From Gallionellaceae bacterium (GTDB lineage Bacteria > Pseudomonadota > Gammaproteobacteria > Burkholderiales > Gallionellaceae), in the NCBI GenBank assembly GCA_003151655.1, contig PLYB01000219.1:24899-37124 (forward strand): DNA of 12,226 nucleotides. The letters are read 5' to 3'. Of this stretch, positions 1 through 8,433 are shown one piece after another; within the stretch, counting starts at the first letter, position 1, and every line of letters starts with the position of its first letter. The notes under the pieces were generated by a model that was not told the DNA's origin, did no database searches, and saw nothing but the letters and a program-made list of their open reading frames with translations. Made by a program: the position numbers and the translations under genes.

Positions 1-70
1 GTCAGATGGCTAGTGGTTCCATCAGATGCAGTCCTTGTTACCTGCCAGACTGGAATGGAGGAAGGTAATA

Positions 71-979
71 ATGAAAAATATTTTGATCATGTTTTTTTCG
101 CTTGCTCTGGTTGCGTGCGGCCAGAACGAGGCAGGTAAATCGAGCGAGCCGCAGTACACCAGCAAAGCTCCAGAGGTTAGCAAAGAATATATTTTCGCGA
201 TTCATCCATTGCATAATCCCGCGCGCCTGTTTGAAGTCTATGGGCCGTTGATTGACTATCTGAACCGTAATATTCCAAACGCCAAGTTTCGTTTGGAAGC
301 ATCGCGCAATTATGAGGAATTTGAAAAGAAACTGTACTCGCAGCAATTTGAATTCGCTTTGCCTAACCCCTATCAAACTCTGAATTCTCTAGGTCATGGC
401 TATCACGTCATTGCCAAGATGGGGGATGATTATAAGTTTACCGGTGTCATTCTGGTCAGGCGCGATAGCGGCATCAAGAAACCTGCCGACCTCAAGGGCA
501 AAAAAGTTTCGTATCCCGCGCGAACAGCTTTGGCGGCCACTCTGATGCCGCAATATTATTTCCAGACCCATGGTCTTAATGTAAACCGCGATATTGAGAA
601 CCTGTATGTCGGCTCGCAGGAATCTTCCATCATGAACGTCTATCTGGGTGACGTTGCGGCCGGGGCGACATGGCCACTGCCGTGGGAGGCTTTCCAGAAA
701 GAGCACCCCGACAAGGCGCGCGAGCTGGAACTCAAATGGGAAACCGAGCCGATGATTAACAATGGTGTGGTGGTGCGGGATGACGTTCCAGTGCAGCTTG
801 CCAGACAGGTGGCGCAGCTTCTCGATACCTTGCATACCCATGCCGAAGGGAAAGCCATGCTGGCCAATATGCCCCTATCCCGCTTCGAACTCGCCGACGA
901 TAAACGTTACCGGGTGATTGAAGATTTTCTGCGCAAATTCAGCCAGACCGTGTATCCCATCGAGGTGCCTAAAAAATGA
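71..979 (+). CDS. PhnD-type periplasmic substrate-binding lipoprotein
   Basis: This 302-residue protein resembles the phosphate/phosphite/phosphonate ABC transporter binding proteins (PhnD superfamily, periplasmic binding fold type II). I chose ATG 71 over the in-frame ATG at 26 because a strong ribosome site (GGAGGAAGG, 57-65) precedes it and because it gives a clean lipoprotein signal: MKN, a hydrophobic core, then lipobox LVAC with Cys16 as the lipidation site. Family-like features follow: FAIHPLHNPARLFEVYGPLIDYL near residues 42-64 is shown by its start FAIHPLHNPARLFEVYG, then a segment reading FALPNPYQ (about 95-102), then DLKGKKVSYPAR (about 141-152). It overlaps the next kinase gene by 4 bases (ATGA). 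No transporter permease or ATPase gene is visible. By analogy with AioX, a PhnD-superfamily protein that presents arsenite to the kinase AioS, I infer that it carries a ligand (an oxyanion or other small anion) to the adjacent kinase. The ligand cannot be read from sequence. Confidence 0.88.
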   Translation: MKNILIMFFSLALVACGQNEAGKSSEPQYTSKAPEVSKEYIFAIHPLHNPARLFEVYGPLIDYLNRNIPNAKFRLEASRNYEEFEKKLYSQQFEFALPNPYQTLNSLGHGYHVIAKMGDDYKFTGVILVRRDSGIKKPADLKGKKVSYPARTALAATLMPQYYFQTHGLNVNRDIENLYVGSQESSIMNVYLGDVAAGATWPLPWEAFQKEHPDKARELELKWETEPMINNGVVVRDDVPVQLARQVAQLLDTLHTHAEGKAMLANMPLSRFELADDKRYRVIEDFLRKFSQTVYPIEVPKK

Positions 980-3900
980 AGATACTTCCTTCTGGTATCT
1001 CGGCGCAAGGCTCTTTCAAACGGCAGATTATTCTGACCTTAGTGCTTGGTTTTTTTTTGCTGGCTGTTGTATTTACCACCTATCAGGTAAGAACTGAAAG
1101 CACCTATCTCTATCGGGATAGCGTCAATGATGCAAGCAGTCTGGCCGAGTCACTCGCGGCCAGTTCCCGTTCATGGGTGCTGGCCAACGATGTGGTCGGC
1201 TTGCAGGAAGTCATTCATTCTTTTCAGAGTCATCCCGGATTAGCTTATGTGATGGTGATTTCTCCCGCCGGACAGGTGCTTGCACATAGCGATGCCGCGA
1301 AAGTGGGAAAATTCTTATCCGACGAACGAAGTCTTACCCTCATCAAAGCTCCTCCGCTCCCACAGGTCATGGTTGACAGCGAATCCATGATAGATATTGC
1401 GGTGCCGATCATGGTTGACCATCGCCATGTCGGTTGGGCGAGAGCCGCGCAGGGGCGGGAAAGAATTGCGACTTATTTGAACACAATGATCTTGAACGGT
1501 GCGCTGTTTGTGCTATCGGCGATGATTTTGTCGCTGTTTTTAGCGCTGTTAATCGCGAAACGGCTGGGGTACCGCATCGGATATTTGATGCGGGTAGCGG
1601 CTGAAGTGAAAGCCGGAAACTATGATACGCGCGCGAACATTTCAGGTAATGACGAAATTGGCAAGCTGAACAGCAGCCTCAACCAGATGCTGGATGTCTT
1701 GGCGCGGGATGAGGAGCAACTACGGACGGCATCGCTCTACACCAGAAGCTTGATCGAAGCCAGTCTTGATCCGTTGGTAACTATCAGCCCGGAAGGAAAA
1801 ATAACCGATATCAATCAAGCTACCGAGAAGGTCACTGGCAGAAGTCGCACTGAGTTGTTAGGGACGGACTTCTCTGATTACTTTACTGAGCCAGATAATG
1901 CGCGGGCAGGTTATCAACAAGTATTTCAGGAAGGCTCGGTCACCGATTATTCGCTAGCTTTGCGTCACCGGGACGGCCATGTCACCGACGTGCTGTACAA
2001 CGCCAGCGTCTATCGTAATGAGGCTGGGAAAGTGCTGGGTGTGTTTGCCGCTGCACGCGATGTCACCGAACGCAATAAGGCAGAGATATCATTGCGGGAG
2101 AGCGAAGCGTTGTTGCAGGCCACCATGAAAATCCTGCCGGTGGGGCTGTGGGTTTTTGACGCGGAAGGAAAAATTGTTTTCAGCAACGATGCGGCCAAGC
2201 AACTTTGGGCTGGAGTACGCTACGTTGGCATAGAGCAGCTCGGCGAATACAAGGGCTGGCGGCTCGGCAACAGGGAATCGATAGGACCCCATGAATGGGC
2301 TGGTGCGCGTGCCCTGGAAAAGGGCGAAACGTCGATTGAAGAGGAGGTCGAGATCGAGTGTTTCGATGGTACACACAAGATTATTCTCGACTCCGCCGTG
2401 CCGCTACGCAGGAGCGATGGCAGCATCCGTGGTGCCGTCACTATCAATCAGGACATCACCGAGCGCAAGAGCGCGGAATTTGTTTTGCGTCAAAGCGAGG
2501 AAGCGCTAAAAGAAGCGCAACGCATGGCCCATGTGGGCAGTTGGCATATGGATCTGGCAACTAATGAGGTTGTCTGGTCGGAAGTGCTCTACGAATTGTA
2601 CGGTTTCGACCCGGCACTGCCTCCGCCGCTTTACACCGAATCCATGAAGCTGTTCATCCCGGAGAGCTGGGAAAGACTGAGCACCTCCATCGCACGGGCT
2701 GTGGAAAGCGGTATCCCCTATGAGCTTGAACTGGAGATGATACCGAAGGATGGCGGCAGGAAGTGGATGCTGGCACGCGGGGAACTGGTGCGTGATGCAC
2801 ATGGTGCACCGGTCAGAGTTCGGGGCGTGGTGATGGATATAACCGAACGCAGGCGCATGGAGTCGCAGTTGGCGGAGCGCGAATATCAATTCCGCACGCT
2901 GGCAGAAAACTCCCCCGATGTTATCGTGCGCTATGACAGGGAAGGGCGGCGTATTTATGTCAATCCGGAATTCGAACGAGTCAATCACCTGACTGCGCAG
3001 GAAGTGTATGGAAAAAAACCGCTCGAACTTTCGACGGAGCTAAAACCGAAAGCGGACGTGTTTACTGAGCAGCTGATGGCGGCAATGGCATCCGGTAAAT
3101 TTACCAAGGTCGACTTGTCCTGGATCAAGGATGGAAAACAAGTTTGCTGGTTTGTAAGAGTGGTGCCGGAATTCGATGCCAAGGGAAACGTGGTGAGCGC
3201 CCTAACGATCTGGAGCGATATTTCCGAACGCAAGCAGGCAGAGGATGAACTTCGTGAAAGAGAAATGCATTCCCAGTCACTACTCCGGCTGTCCCGTGGC
3301 ATGGAACGATCTCAAACGTATGCTGAAGCACTCAATGCGGCGCAGGATGAAGTAAAAACAATCACCGGCTATCAAAGTCTGTGGGTCTATCTGCTTTCAG
3401 AAGATAAACAGTATCTCAAGGCTCTCGTTGCCGGAGGCGAAGTTTCGGATACGGTGATGTCCGAGGAGGGAACCGCTACGCTCACCATTAAAGGTGATCG
3501 AATGCTCGAGGAGATAGCGGCCTCAAAAGAAATCGTGTTAGTAGAAGATGCGCGCACGGATGATAGGGTCAACAAAAAGATTGCGGAGAGCATGGGGATG
3601 CGAACTGTTGTGAATATCCCGATCATGTTGTTCGACCGGCATATGGGCTGTGTCGGTACGGGCACCTTCGGCGATGAAGGAGTGAGGGTTCCGTCAGGTT
3701 CCGAGCAGAAATATCTCATCGCGATGGCAAGTCATATGGCTGTGGCGCTTGACCGGATTCACCTGCTTGCCGAACGCAGGAAAGCCGAAATGGCACTGCG
3801 TGAATTGAACAGCGATTTCGTCACCTTGCTGGAAAGCACCGGTGATTACATCTATTTCAAGGATCAGGACAGCCGCATTCGATTTTGCAGCCAAACTCTT

Positions 3901-4923
3901 GCCAATATCACCGGTTTTCCTAGCTGGAGGGACATGATCGGCAAGCATGACCTGGAAATTTTCCCCGAGGATACGGCACGCATCTACTACGAGGAGGAGC
4001 TGCCGATTTTCAAAGAAGGCAAGGCGCTGCTGAATAAGACCGACCCTTACTATGACGCACAGGGCAAGCCGGGCTGGGTGAATAGCAACAAGTGGCCGGT
4101 GTTCAGCGATGACAAGAAGACCGTGGTGGGTATTTTCGGCATCAGCCGCGACATTACCGAACTCAAAGAGGCCGAGGACAAGGTCAATGAACTTAACAGC
4201 GATCTGGAGCAGCGGGTGAACGAGCGGACGGCGCAACTGGAAGCGGCTAACAAAGAGCTTGAGTCTTTTTCCTATTCCGTTTCGCATGACCTGCGTGCGC
4301 CGTTGCGCGCCATAGACGGGTTCTCCCATATTCTGCTGGATGATTATTCCGCCAAGCTGGATGAAGAGGGCAGGCGGCTGCTTAATGTAGTGAGTGACAA
4401 CACCAACCGTATGGGACAGTTGATTGATGACATCCTTAAATTTTCCCGTACCGGTCGTCTGGAACTGAATTTCTCTGAAATCGACATGGAGGGGATGGCA
4501 CGCTCGGTTGTTGAAGAGTTACAGACTGGTGCCGTCGCCGGACGCAAGCTGCAAGTAGAAATCGATCACCTCCCCTCAGCCATGGGTGACCAGTCTATGA
4601 TGCATCAGGTATTCGTCAATCTGCTGTCCAACGCCATTAAATTCACTGGCTCCAAGGAGACCGCCATGATTAAGGTGGGCGGCTCAATTGAGGGGAATGA
4701 GGCGGTTTATTATGTAAAAGATAATGGTGCCGGGTTTGACATGCAGTACGCGGACAAGTTGTTCGGCGTGTTCCAGCGGCTGCATGGCATGAATGAATTT
4801 GAAGGTACCGGCATCGGACTCGCTATAGTTAAACGCATCATCAACCGCCACGGCGGAAGGGTGTGGGCGGAGGGAAAGGTCAACGAGGGCGCGACGATTT
4901 ATTTTGCCTTGCCAAAATACTAG
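976..4923 (+). CDS. Membrane multi-PAS/GAF hybrid-input sensor histidine kinase
   Basis: This is a 1315-residue sensor histidine kinase. Visible order: membrane segment 1 (about 18-38), periplasmic domain (39-168), membrane segment 2 (171-194), HAMP (196-248), then PAS 1 (253-366), PAS 2 (372-497), PAS 3 (503-625) and PAS 4 (632-755), a GAF domain (772-930), PAS 5 (943-1065), a coiled coil (1066-1096), HisKA with phospho-acceptor His1104 in SYSVSHDLRAPL, and HATPase_c with N-box Asn1219, G1 box DNGAGFD (1249-1255) and G2 box GTGIGLA from Gly1277. Each PAS domain ends in a D-I/V-T/S-E-type linker (about 362, 493, 621, 748, 1059), which sets the boundaries. It has no receiver domain, so phosphate must pass to a separate regulator. 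Its start overlaps the binding-protein stop by 4 bases, with GAGG at 962-965 as a ribosome site, so the two are probably made together and the periplasmic domain is the natural docking surface. Which PAS domains bind haem, flavin or other cofactors is unknown. Confidence 0.93.
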   Translation: MKILPSGISAQGSFKRQIILTLVLGFFLLAVVFTTYQVRTESTYLYRDSVNDASSLAESLAASSRSWVLANDVVGLQEVIHSFQSHPGLAYVMVISPAGQVLAHSDAAKVGKFLSDERSLTLIKAPPLPQVMVDSESMIDIAVPIMVDHRHVGWARAAQGRERIATYLNTMILNGALFVLSAMILSLFLALLIAKRLGYRIGYLMRVAAEVKAGNYDTRANISGNDEIGKLNSSLNQMLDVLARDEEQLRTASLYTRSLIEASLDPLVTISPEGKITDINQATEKVTGRSRTELLGTDFSDYFTEPDNARAGYQQVFQEGSVTDYSLALRHRDGHVTDVLYNASVYRNEAGKVLGVFAAARDVTERNKAEISLRESEALLQATMKILPVGLWVFDAEGKIVFSNDAAKQLWAGVRYVGIEQLGEYKGWRLGNRESIGPHEWAGARALEKGETSIEEEVEIECFDGTHKIILDSAVPLRRSDGSIRGAVTINQDITERKSAEFVLRQSEEALKEAQRMAHVGSWHMDLATNEVVWSEVLYELYGFDPALPPPLYTESMKLFIPESWERLSTSIARAVESGIPYELELEMIPKDGGRKWMLARGELVRDAHGAPVRVRGVVMDITERRRMESQLAEREYQFRTLAENSPDVIVRYDREGRRIYVNPEFERVNHLTAQEVYGKKPLELSTELKPKADVFTEQLMAAMASGKFTKVDLSWIKDGKQVCWFVRVVPEFDAKGNVVSALTIWSDISERKQAEDELREREMHSQSLLRLSRGMERSQTYAEALNAAQDEVKTITGYQSLWVYLLSEDKQYLKALVAGGEVSDTVMSEEGTATLTIKGDRMLEEIAASKEIVLVEDARTDDRVNKKIAESMGMRTVVNIPIMLFDRHMGCVGTGTFGDEGVRVPSGSEQKYLIAMASHMAVALDRIHLLAERRKAEMALRELNSDFVTLLESTGDYIYFKDQDSRIRFCSQTLANITGFPSWRDMIGKHDLEIFPEDTARIYYEEELPIFKEGKALLNKTDPYYDAQGKPGWVNSNKWPVFSDDKKTVVGIFGISRDITELKEAEDKVNELNSDLEQRVNERTAQLEAANKELESFSYSVSHDLRAPLRAIDGFSHILLDDYSAKLDEEGRRLLNVVSDNTNRMGQLIDDILKFSRTGRLELNFSEIDMEGMARSVVEELQTGAVAGRKLQVEIDHLPSAMGDQSMMHQVFVNLLSNAIKFTGSKETAMIKVGGSIEGNEAVYYVKDNGAGFDMQYADKLFGVFQRLHGMNEFEGTGIGLAIVKRIINRHGGRVWAEGKVNEGATIYFALPKY

Positions 4924-4954
4924 GCGTGCTTGCTGAGTATAGGGAGTCTGATTG

Positions 4955-6022
4955 ATGAAATTTATTGAGCTAGATCCAGGCAATCAACTCAAGCTGCGCA
5001 AAATTGCCATGCCCGTATCGTTACTCGCGATTGGCTTACTGGTATCGTTAGTGCTGCTGTCGTTAAATGGAGCACACCTTGTCGGAGATTATTTACCACT
5101 GCACTCGATACTTGAGTCTTTTACGATTGTAGTCGCTGCACTTATATTTTCTGTCGGTTGGAATGCTTACCGACGAGAGCTGCCAAGCAATATTCTGCTG
5201 CTTGCATGCGCTTTTCTGGGCGTAGGAATGCTGGATTTCTCGCACATGCTTTCCTTCACGGGGATGCCAGATTTTGTGACGCCTAGCGGGCCGAAGAAGG
5301 CTATCATCTTTTGGCTGGCAGCACGCTCATTAGCAGCGCTTGCCCTGCTTACGGTTGCAGTCAGACACTGGCGCCCGCTTTCCAGCGCCAATAATCGCTA
5401 TTTTATTCTTGCACCAGTTCTCATCCTGGTTGCATGCATTCACTGGCTGTTTCTGTTTCATGACGATCTGCTACCGGTAGTTTTTATTCCGGGAAAGGGA
5501 CTCACCGCAATCAAGATTTACTTTGAGTATGTGATCATTGCAATCAACCTGATTAGTGCACTGGTTCTCTTGATTCGGATGCGCGACCCACTGCCGTTCA
5601 ATGCGGCAGGCTTGCTTGGCGCTGTGTGTACGATGGCGATGAGTGAATTCTTTTTTACCCGCTACGTTGATTTCACAGATATGTACAATCTGTTGGGACA
5701 CGTCTATAAAATTATCTCTTATCTATTTTTATATTTTGCCATCTTTGTCGAAACCATAGAGCTTCCTTACAACAAACTGCATCAGTCTCAAAATCAACTG
5801 AAAGCCATACTGGATGCCATGCCTGAAATACTGATAGAAGTCGGGGTGGATGGCCATTATCATTACTTCCATGCCGCCGATACCGCAGTATTGAATGTTT
5901 CCGGTAATGAAATTACTGACAAATCAATAAGCGACATCATGCCGCCCGTTGGGGGTGAGATTCTTTTCGCTGCATTACATGAATGCAGCGAAAAGGGTCA
6001 CTCTCAAGGCAAGCAAATCTAG
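4955..6022 (+). CDS. N-terminal half: MASE3 membrane sensor plus partial PAS
   Basis: This 355-residue open frame is what would be made if TAG 6020-6022 is obeyed. Residues about 18-270 are a multi-helix membrane region matching MASE3, a sensor found at the N terminus of bacterial kinases and cyclases. Recognisable marks are HSILESFTIVVAALIF (50-65), MLDFSHMLSFTGMPDF (92-107) and the FWLAARSLAAL segment (119-129). A PAS domain starts at about residue 278 (QNQLKAILDAMPEILIEVG) and is cut off after GKQI. Alone it would be a membrane protein without kinase activity, and it might act as a decoy or do nothing. MASE3 ligands are not established. Confidence concerns the open frame and the domain calls, not independent function. 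Confidence 0.8.
   Translation: MKFIELDPGNQLKLRKIAMPVSLLAIGLLVSLVLLSLNGAHLVGDYLPLHSILESFTIVVAALIFSVGWNAYRRELPSNILLLACAFLGVGMLDFSHMLSFTGMPDFVTPSGPKKAIIFWLAARSLAALALLTVAVRHWRPLSSANNRYFILAPVLILVACIHWLFLFHDDLLPVVFIPGKGLTAIKIYFEYVIIAINLISALVLLIRMRDPLPFNAAGLLGAVCTMAMSEFFFTRYVDFTDMYNLLGHVYKIISYLFLYFAIFVETIELPYNKLHQSQNQLKAILDAMPEILIEVGVDGHYHYFHAADTAVLNVSGNEITDKSISDIMPPVGGEILFAALHECSEKGHSQGKQI
6020..6022 (+). other. In-frame amber codon interrupting the kinase gene
   Basis: TAG sits in the context AAATC-TAG-TTGATT. It is followed at once by an in-frame TTG (6023) that could serve as a coupled restart, but no good ribosome site lies in front of it. A purine-rich GGGAGG at 6038-6043 has no in-frame start codon at suitable distance after it. 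The next in-frame ATG (6113) also lacks a ribosome site. When the PAS strand is aligned by eye with PAS 2 of the upstream kinase (EEEVEIECFDG), the stop falls opposite Glu, one base from GAG; CAG (Gln) or AAG (Lys) are equally close single changes. Confidence 0.85.
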
Positions 6023-6895
6023 TTGATTCTGCCGAAAGGGAGGCGTTGGTTTGAACTTTCAGTTGCCAGTAAAACCGTTGAACCCAAACAGGAGCCGCGT
6101 TTTATTGTACTAATGAGCGATATTACAGAACGCAAGCGTACGGAAGATGAAATCAGGGGACTCAATTTGGAACTTGAACAGCGCGTGGCAACACGCACCG
6201 CCGATCTGGTCGATGCAAATAAGGAGCTTGAATCGTTTTCCTATTCGGTTTCTCACGACCTGCGCAGCCCCTTGCGTGCCATCGACGGATTCTCTCAAAT
6301 CCTGCTAGAGGATTACGCCGACAAGTTGGATAAGGAGGGCAAGCGGCTGCTCGGCGTGGTGCGTGAAAACACTAGCCGCATGGGGCAACTGATCGATGAC
6401 ATCCTGAAATTTTCCCGCACAGGTCGGACGGAGCTGGTTTTTTCAGAGATTGATATGGAGAAATTGGCTCACGAAGTTCTCCAAGAACTCCAACCCGCCG
6501 ACAGCAAGGTGCAAGCGGAAATAGAACCTATTCCTCCAGCCAGTGGTGACCGTGCCATGCTGCATCAGGTATTCGTCAATCTGCTGTCCAACGCCATCAA
6601 ATTCACGCGCCTTAATGAACACGCCGTGATTAAGGTGGGCGGTTCCATTAAAGGAGATGAAGCTGTATATTTTGTGCGGGACAACGGTGCCGGTTTTGAC
6701 ATGCAGTACGCCGACAAACTGTTCGGCGTGTTTCAGCGCCTGCATGGCGTGAGCGAGTTTGAAGGAACCGGCATCGGGCTGGCCATCGTCAAGCGCATCG
6801 TCAACCGGCATGGCGGGAGGGTGTGGGCGGAGGGCAAGGTCAACGAAGGTGCGACCATATATTTTTCAATTCCTGTGCCAGATGGGGCATCATGA
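6023..6895 (+). CDS. C-terminal half: PAS remnant plus histidine kinase catalytic core
   Basis: This 290-codon open frame lies directly after TAG 6020-6022. Residues 1-35 are the end of a PAS domain (GRRWFELSV, then SDITERKR), followed by a coiled coil (about 38-70), HisKA with His78 in SYSVSHDLRSPL, and HATPase_c with Asn190 (N box), DNGAGFD (220-226) and GTGIGLA (from Gly248). All kinase motifs are intact. If expressed separately, starting at TTG 6023 or more plausibly ATG 6113 (Met31), it would be a soluble kinase core with no sensor. Neither start has a convincing ribosome site. Its core is very close to that of the upstream kinase, including a 46-base stretch with one mismatch. Its stop overlaps the next kinase start (ATGA, 6892-6895). 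Confidence 0.78.
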   Translation: MILPKGRRWFELSVASKTVEPKQEPRFIVLMSDITERKRTEDEIRGLNLELEQRVATRTADLVDANKELESFSYSVSHDLRSPLRAIDGFSQILLEDYADKLDKEGKRLLGVVRENTSRMGQLIDDILKFSRTGRTELVFSEIDMEKLAHEVLQELQPADSKVQAEIEPIPPASGDRAMLHQVFVNLLSNAIKFTRLNEHAVIKVGGSIKGDEAVYFVRDNGAGFDMQYADKLFGVFQRLHGVSEFEGTGIGLAIVKRIVNRHGGRVWAEGKVNEGATIYFSIPVPDGAS

Positions 6896-8433
6896 ACAGG
6901 ATATTCACCTCATTTCTGCGCAAGTTCACTTTCCAGCGCCAGCTTGGAATTACGATTACGCTGGGCATCTTCATGCTGGCATTGTTTTCCTCGGTGGTAG
7001 GGTCATGGCAGGGGGTCGCGCGGGCGCGTAGCAACCTGCTCGAACAGGGGCGGCATATCACCGAGAATCTGGCGCGGCAGAGTTCTCTGGCGCTGATTTA
7101 TGCTTCAGCCGACAATGCGGTAGAAGCGGCGAATGCCACTCTGGATTTCCCGGGGGTGGTCAGTGTGGAAATACGCGATGCCAAGCAGCGCACCTTGTTG
7201 AGTCTGGGGAAAATCGATCCAGCCGAATTCCAAACTCAAATCGAGCGGGCAAGCGGAAGTGACAAGTCCGGTGGGAGGCAAACTAGCGCAGTTCTCGAAG
7301 CGGAAAGCCAAAACGCATGGCGCTTTTCCGCACCAGTATATTCACACCCGCCTAGCTCGCCATTCCACGAGGCGACCTCCCCCGAGTTGCTCGGACACGT
7401 TGCGATCACATTAAGCAAGGCGACGCTGACCCAGATGACTACCGGCATTTTCGTCGCTAACCTGACCACGTCATTTTCTTTTGCATTGCTGATCTTGTTC
7501 CTGATTCGCCTCTTGTCCAAACGCGTGACGCAGCCGCTCAACCAATTGTCGGCCTGCATGGAGCGCGCCGAAGCGGGCGAATTACAAGTGCGCGCCGAGC
7601 TTGCCGGGCCGCAGGATATCGCCGACATGGCTCATGCCTTCAACAGCATGATGTCTGTACTGGAAGAGCATACGGCGAAAATCCGCCAGCTCAACACGGA
7701 ACTCGAACAACGGGTGACGAGACGCACTGCCCAGCTTGAAGCCGCCAACAAGGAGCTTGAGGAGTTTTCCTATTCGATGTCGCACGATATGCGCACACCC
7801 TTGCGGGCGCTCGACGGCTTCTCGAAGATACTGTTGGACGAACACAGCGCCAAACTCGACGACGAGGGCAAACGCCTGTTACAGGTGCTGCGCGACAATT
7901 CGCAGCGCATGGGGCGGCTGGTCGATGACATCCTGCGCTATTTGCACATGGGCAGGCGGAAAATCGAATTCAGCGCTGTTGATATTGCCGGGCTGGCATC
8001 GGAAATCTTTAAGGCGTTGCAGGCGAAGGCTTCTGCGCGCCGCCTGCGCCTCGAAATCGGCATGCTTCCGCCAGTTTGGGGCGACAAGGAGATGATTCGC
8101 GAGGTGTTGCAGAGCCTGCTGTCGAATGCCATCAAGTTTTCGCCAACTGACGCAGAGGCAGTAATTGAGCTTGGCGGTACAGCGGGGGAAGAGGAGAATG
8201 TCTACTCGGTAAGGGATCACGGAGTCGGCTTCGATATGCGCTATGTGGATAAGCTGTTCAGGGTGTTCGAGCGCGTACACCCGACTACTCAGTACGAGGG
8301 TTCCGGCATCGGTCTCGCCATTGTCAAACGCATCATTAGCCGCCATGGCGGCAGGGTGTGGGCTGAGGGCAAAGTCAACGAGGGGGCTGCGATTTATTTT
8401 ACTTTACCAACCAAGGAGAAAAATCATGAATGA
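6892..8433 (+). CDS. HAMP-type membrane sensor histidine kinase
   Basis: This is a 513-residue kinase. I chose ATG 6892, in an ATGA overlap with the preceding stop, because the protein then begins with a short charged leader and membrane segment 1 (about 18-38). An in-frame start at 6823 would add 23 residues that lie over the preceding gene. Order: TM1, periplasmic domain (39-184), TM2 (185-208), HAMP (209-262), a short coiled coil, HisKA with His298 in SYSMSHDMRTPL, and HATPase_c with Asn412, G1 box DHGVGFD (442-448) and G2 box GSGIGLA (from Gly470). There is no PAS or GAF domain, so its input should be periplasmic or membrane-borne. The core is more diverged than those of the two upstream kinases but ends in the same VWAEGKVNEGA motif. 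Its stop overlaps the receiver gene start by 8 bases, which pairs them closely. Confidence 0.9.
   Translation: MNRIFTSFLRKFTFQRQLGITITLGIFMLALFSSVVGSWQGVARARSNLLEQGRHITENLARQSSLALIYASADNAVEAANATLDFPGVVSVEIRDAKQRTLLSLGKIDPAEFQTQIERASGSDKSGGRQTSAVLEAESQNAWRFSAPVYSHPPSSPFHEATSPELLGHVAITLSKATLTQMTTGIFVANLTTSFSFALLILFLIRLLSKRVTQPLNQLSACMERAEAGELQVRAELAGPQDIADMAHAFNSMMSVLEEHTAKIRQLNTELEQRVTRRTAQLEAANKELEEFSYSMSHDMRTPLRALDGFSKILLDEHSAKLDDEGKRLLQVLRDNSQRMGRLVDDILRYLHMGRRKIEFSAVDIAGLASEIFKALQAKASARRLRLEIGMLPPVWGDKEMIREVLQSLLSNAIKFSPTDAEAVIELGGTAGEEENVYSVRDHGVGFDMRYVDKLFRVFERVHPTTQYEGSGIGLAIVKRIISRHGGRVWAEGKVNEGAAIYFTLPTKEKNHE

Larger units (their letters stand above)
4955..6895 (+). pseudogene. MASE3-PAS sensor histidine kinase split by one in-frame TAG
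   Basis: The open frames 4955-6022 and 6023-6895 are in the same reading frame and are separated only by TAG at 6020-6022. Joined, they would make a 646-codon kinase: MASE3 membrane sensor (about 18-270), PAS (from about 278 across the stop to about 390), coiled coil, HisKA with His434 and HATPase_c. The stop falls inside the PAS domain, between GKQI and LILPKGRRWFELS. The C-terminal half continues the PAS strand pattern without loss or gain of bases, so only one codon is wrong. Start ATG 4955 has AGGGAG at 4941-4946; TTG 4952 is an alternative. The gene lies 31 bases after the preceding kinase and overlaps the next by 4 bases. Possible readings are a recent nonsense mutation, a sequencing or assembly error, readthrough, or two separately made polypeptides. 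All catalytic residues are intact, so any decay is young. Confidence 0.75.

Noticed and set aside
1..28. Repeat of TCAGATG at 2-8 and 22-28 and a GATGG/CCATC pairing at the left edge
   Set aside because: It is too short, and the upstream sequence is missing; no promoter or operator can be argued from it.
26..70. Upstream ATG at 26 as start of the binding lipoprotein
   Set aside because: It would put 15 residues in front of the signal peptide and lacks a ribosome site; ATG 71 has a strong one.
3694..4329. A 211-codon minus-strand open frame within the large kinase gene, and similar long ones at 9322-10047 and 2506-2988
   Set aside because: Each lies wholly opposite well-supported kinase or regulator domains and shows no domain of its own; GC-rich third positions commonly produce such antisense frames.
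8218..8238. His in place of Asn in the G1 box (DHGVGFD) of the third kinase
   Set aside because: The essential G1 pattern is D-x-G-x-G, which is intact; all other catalytic motifs are present, so loss of activity is not implied.
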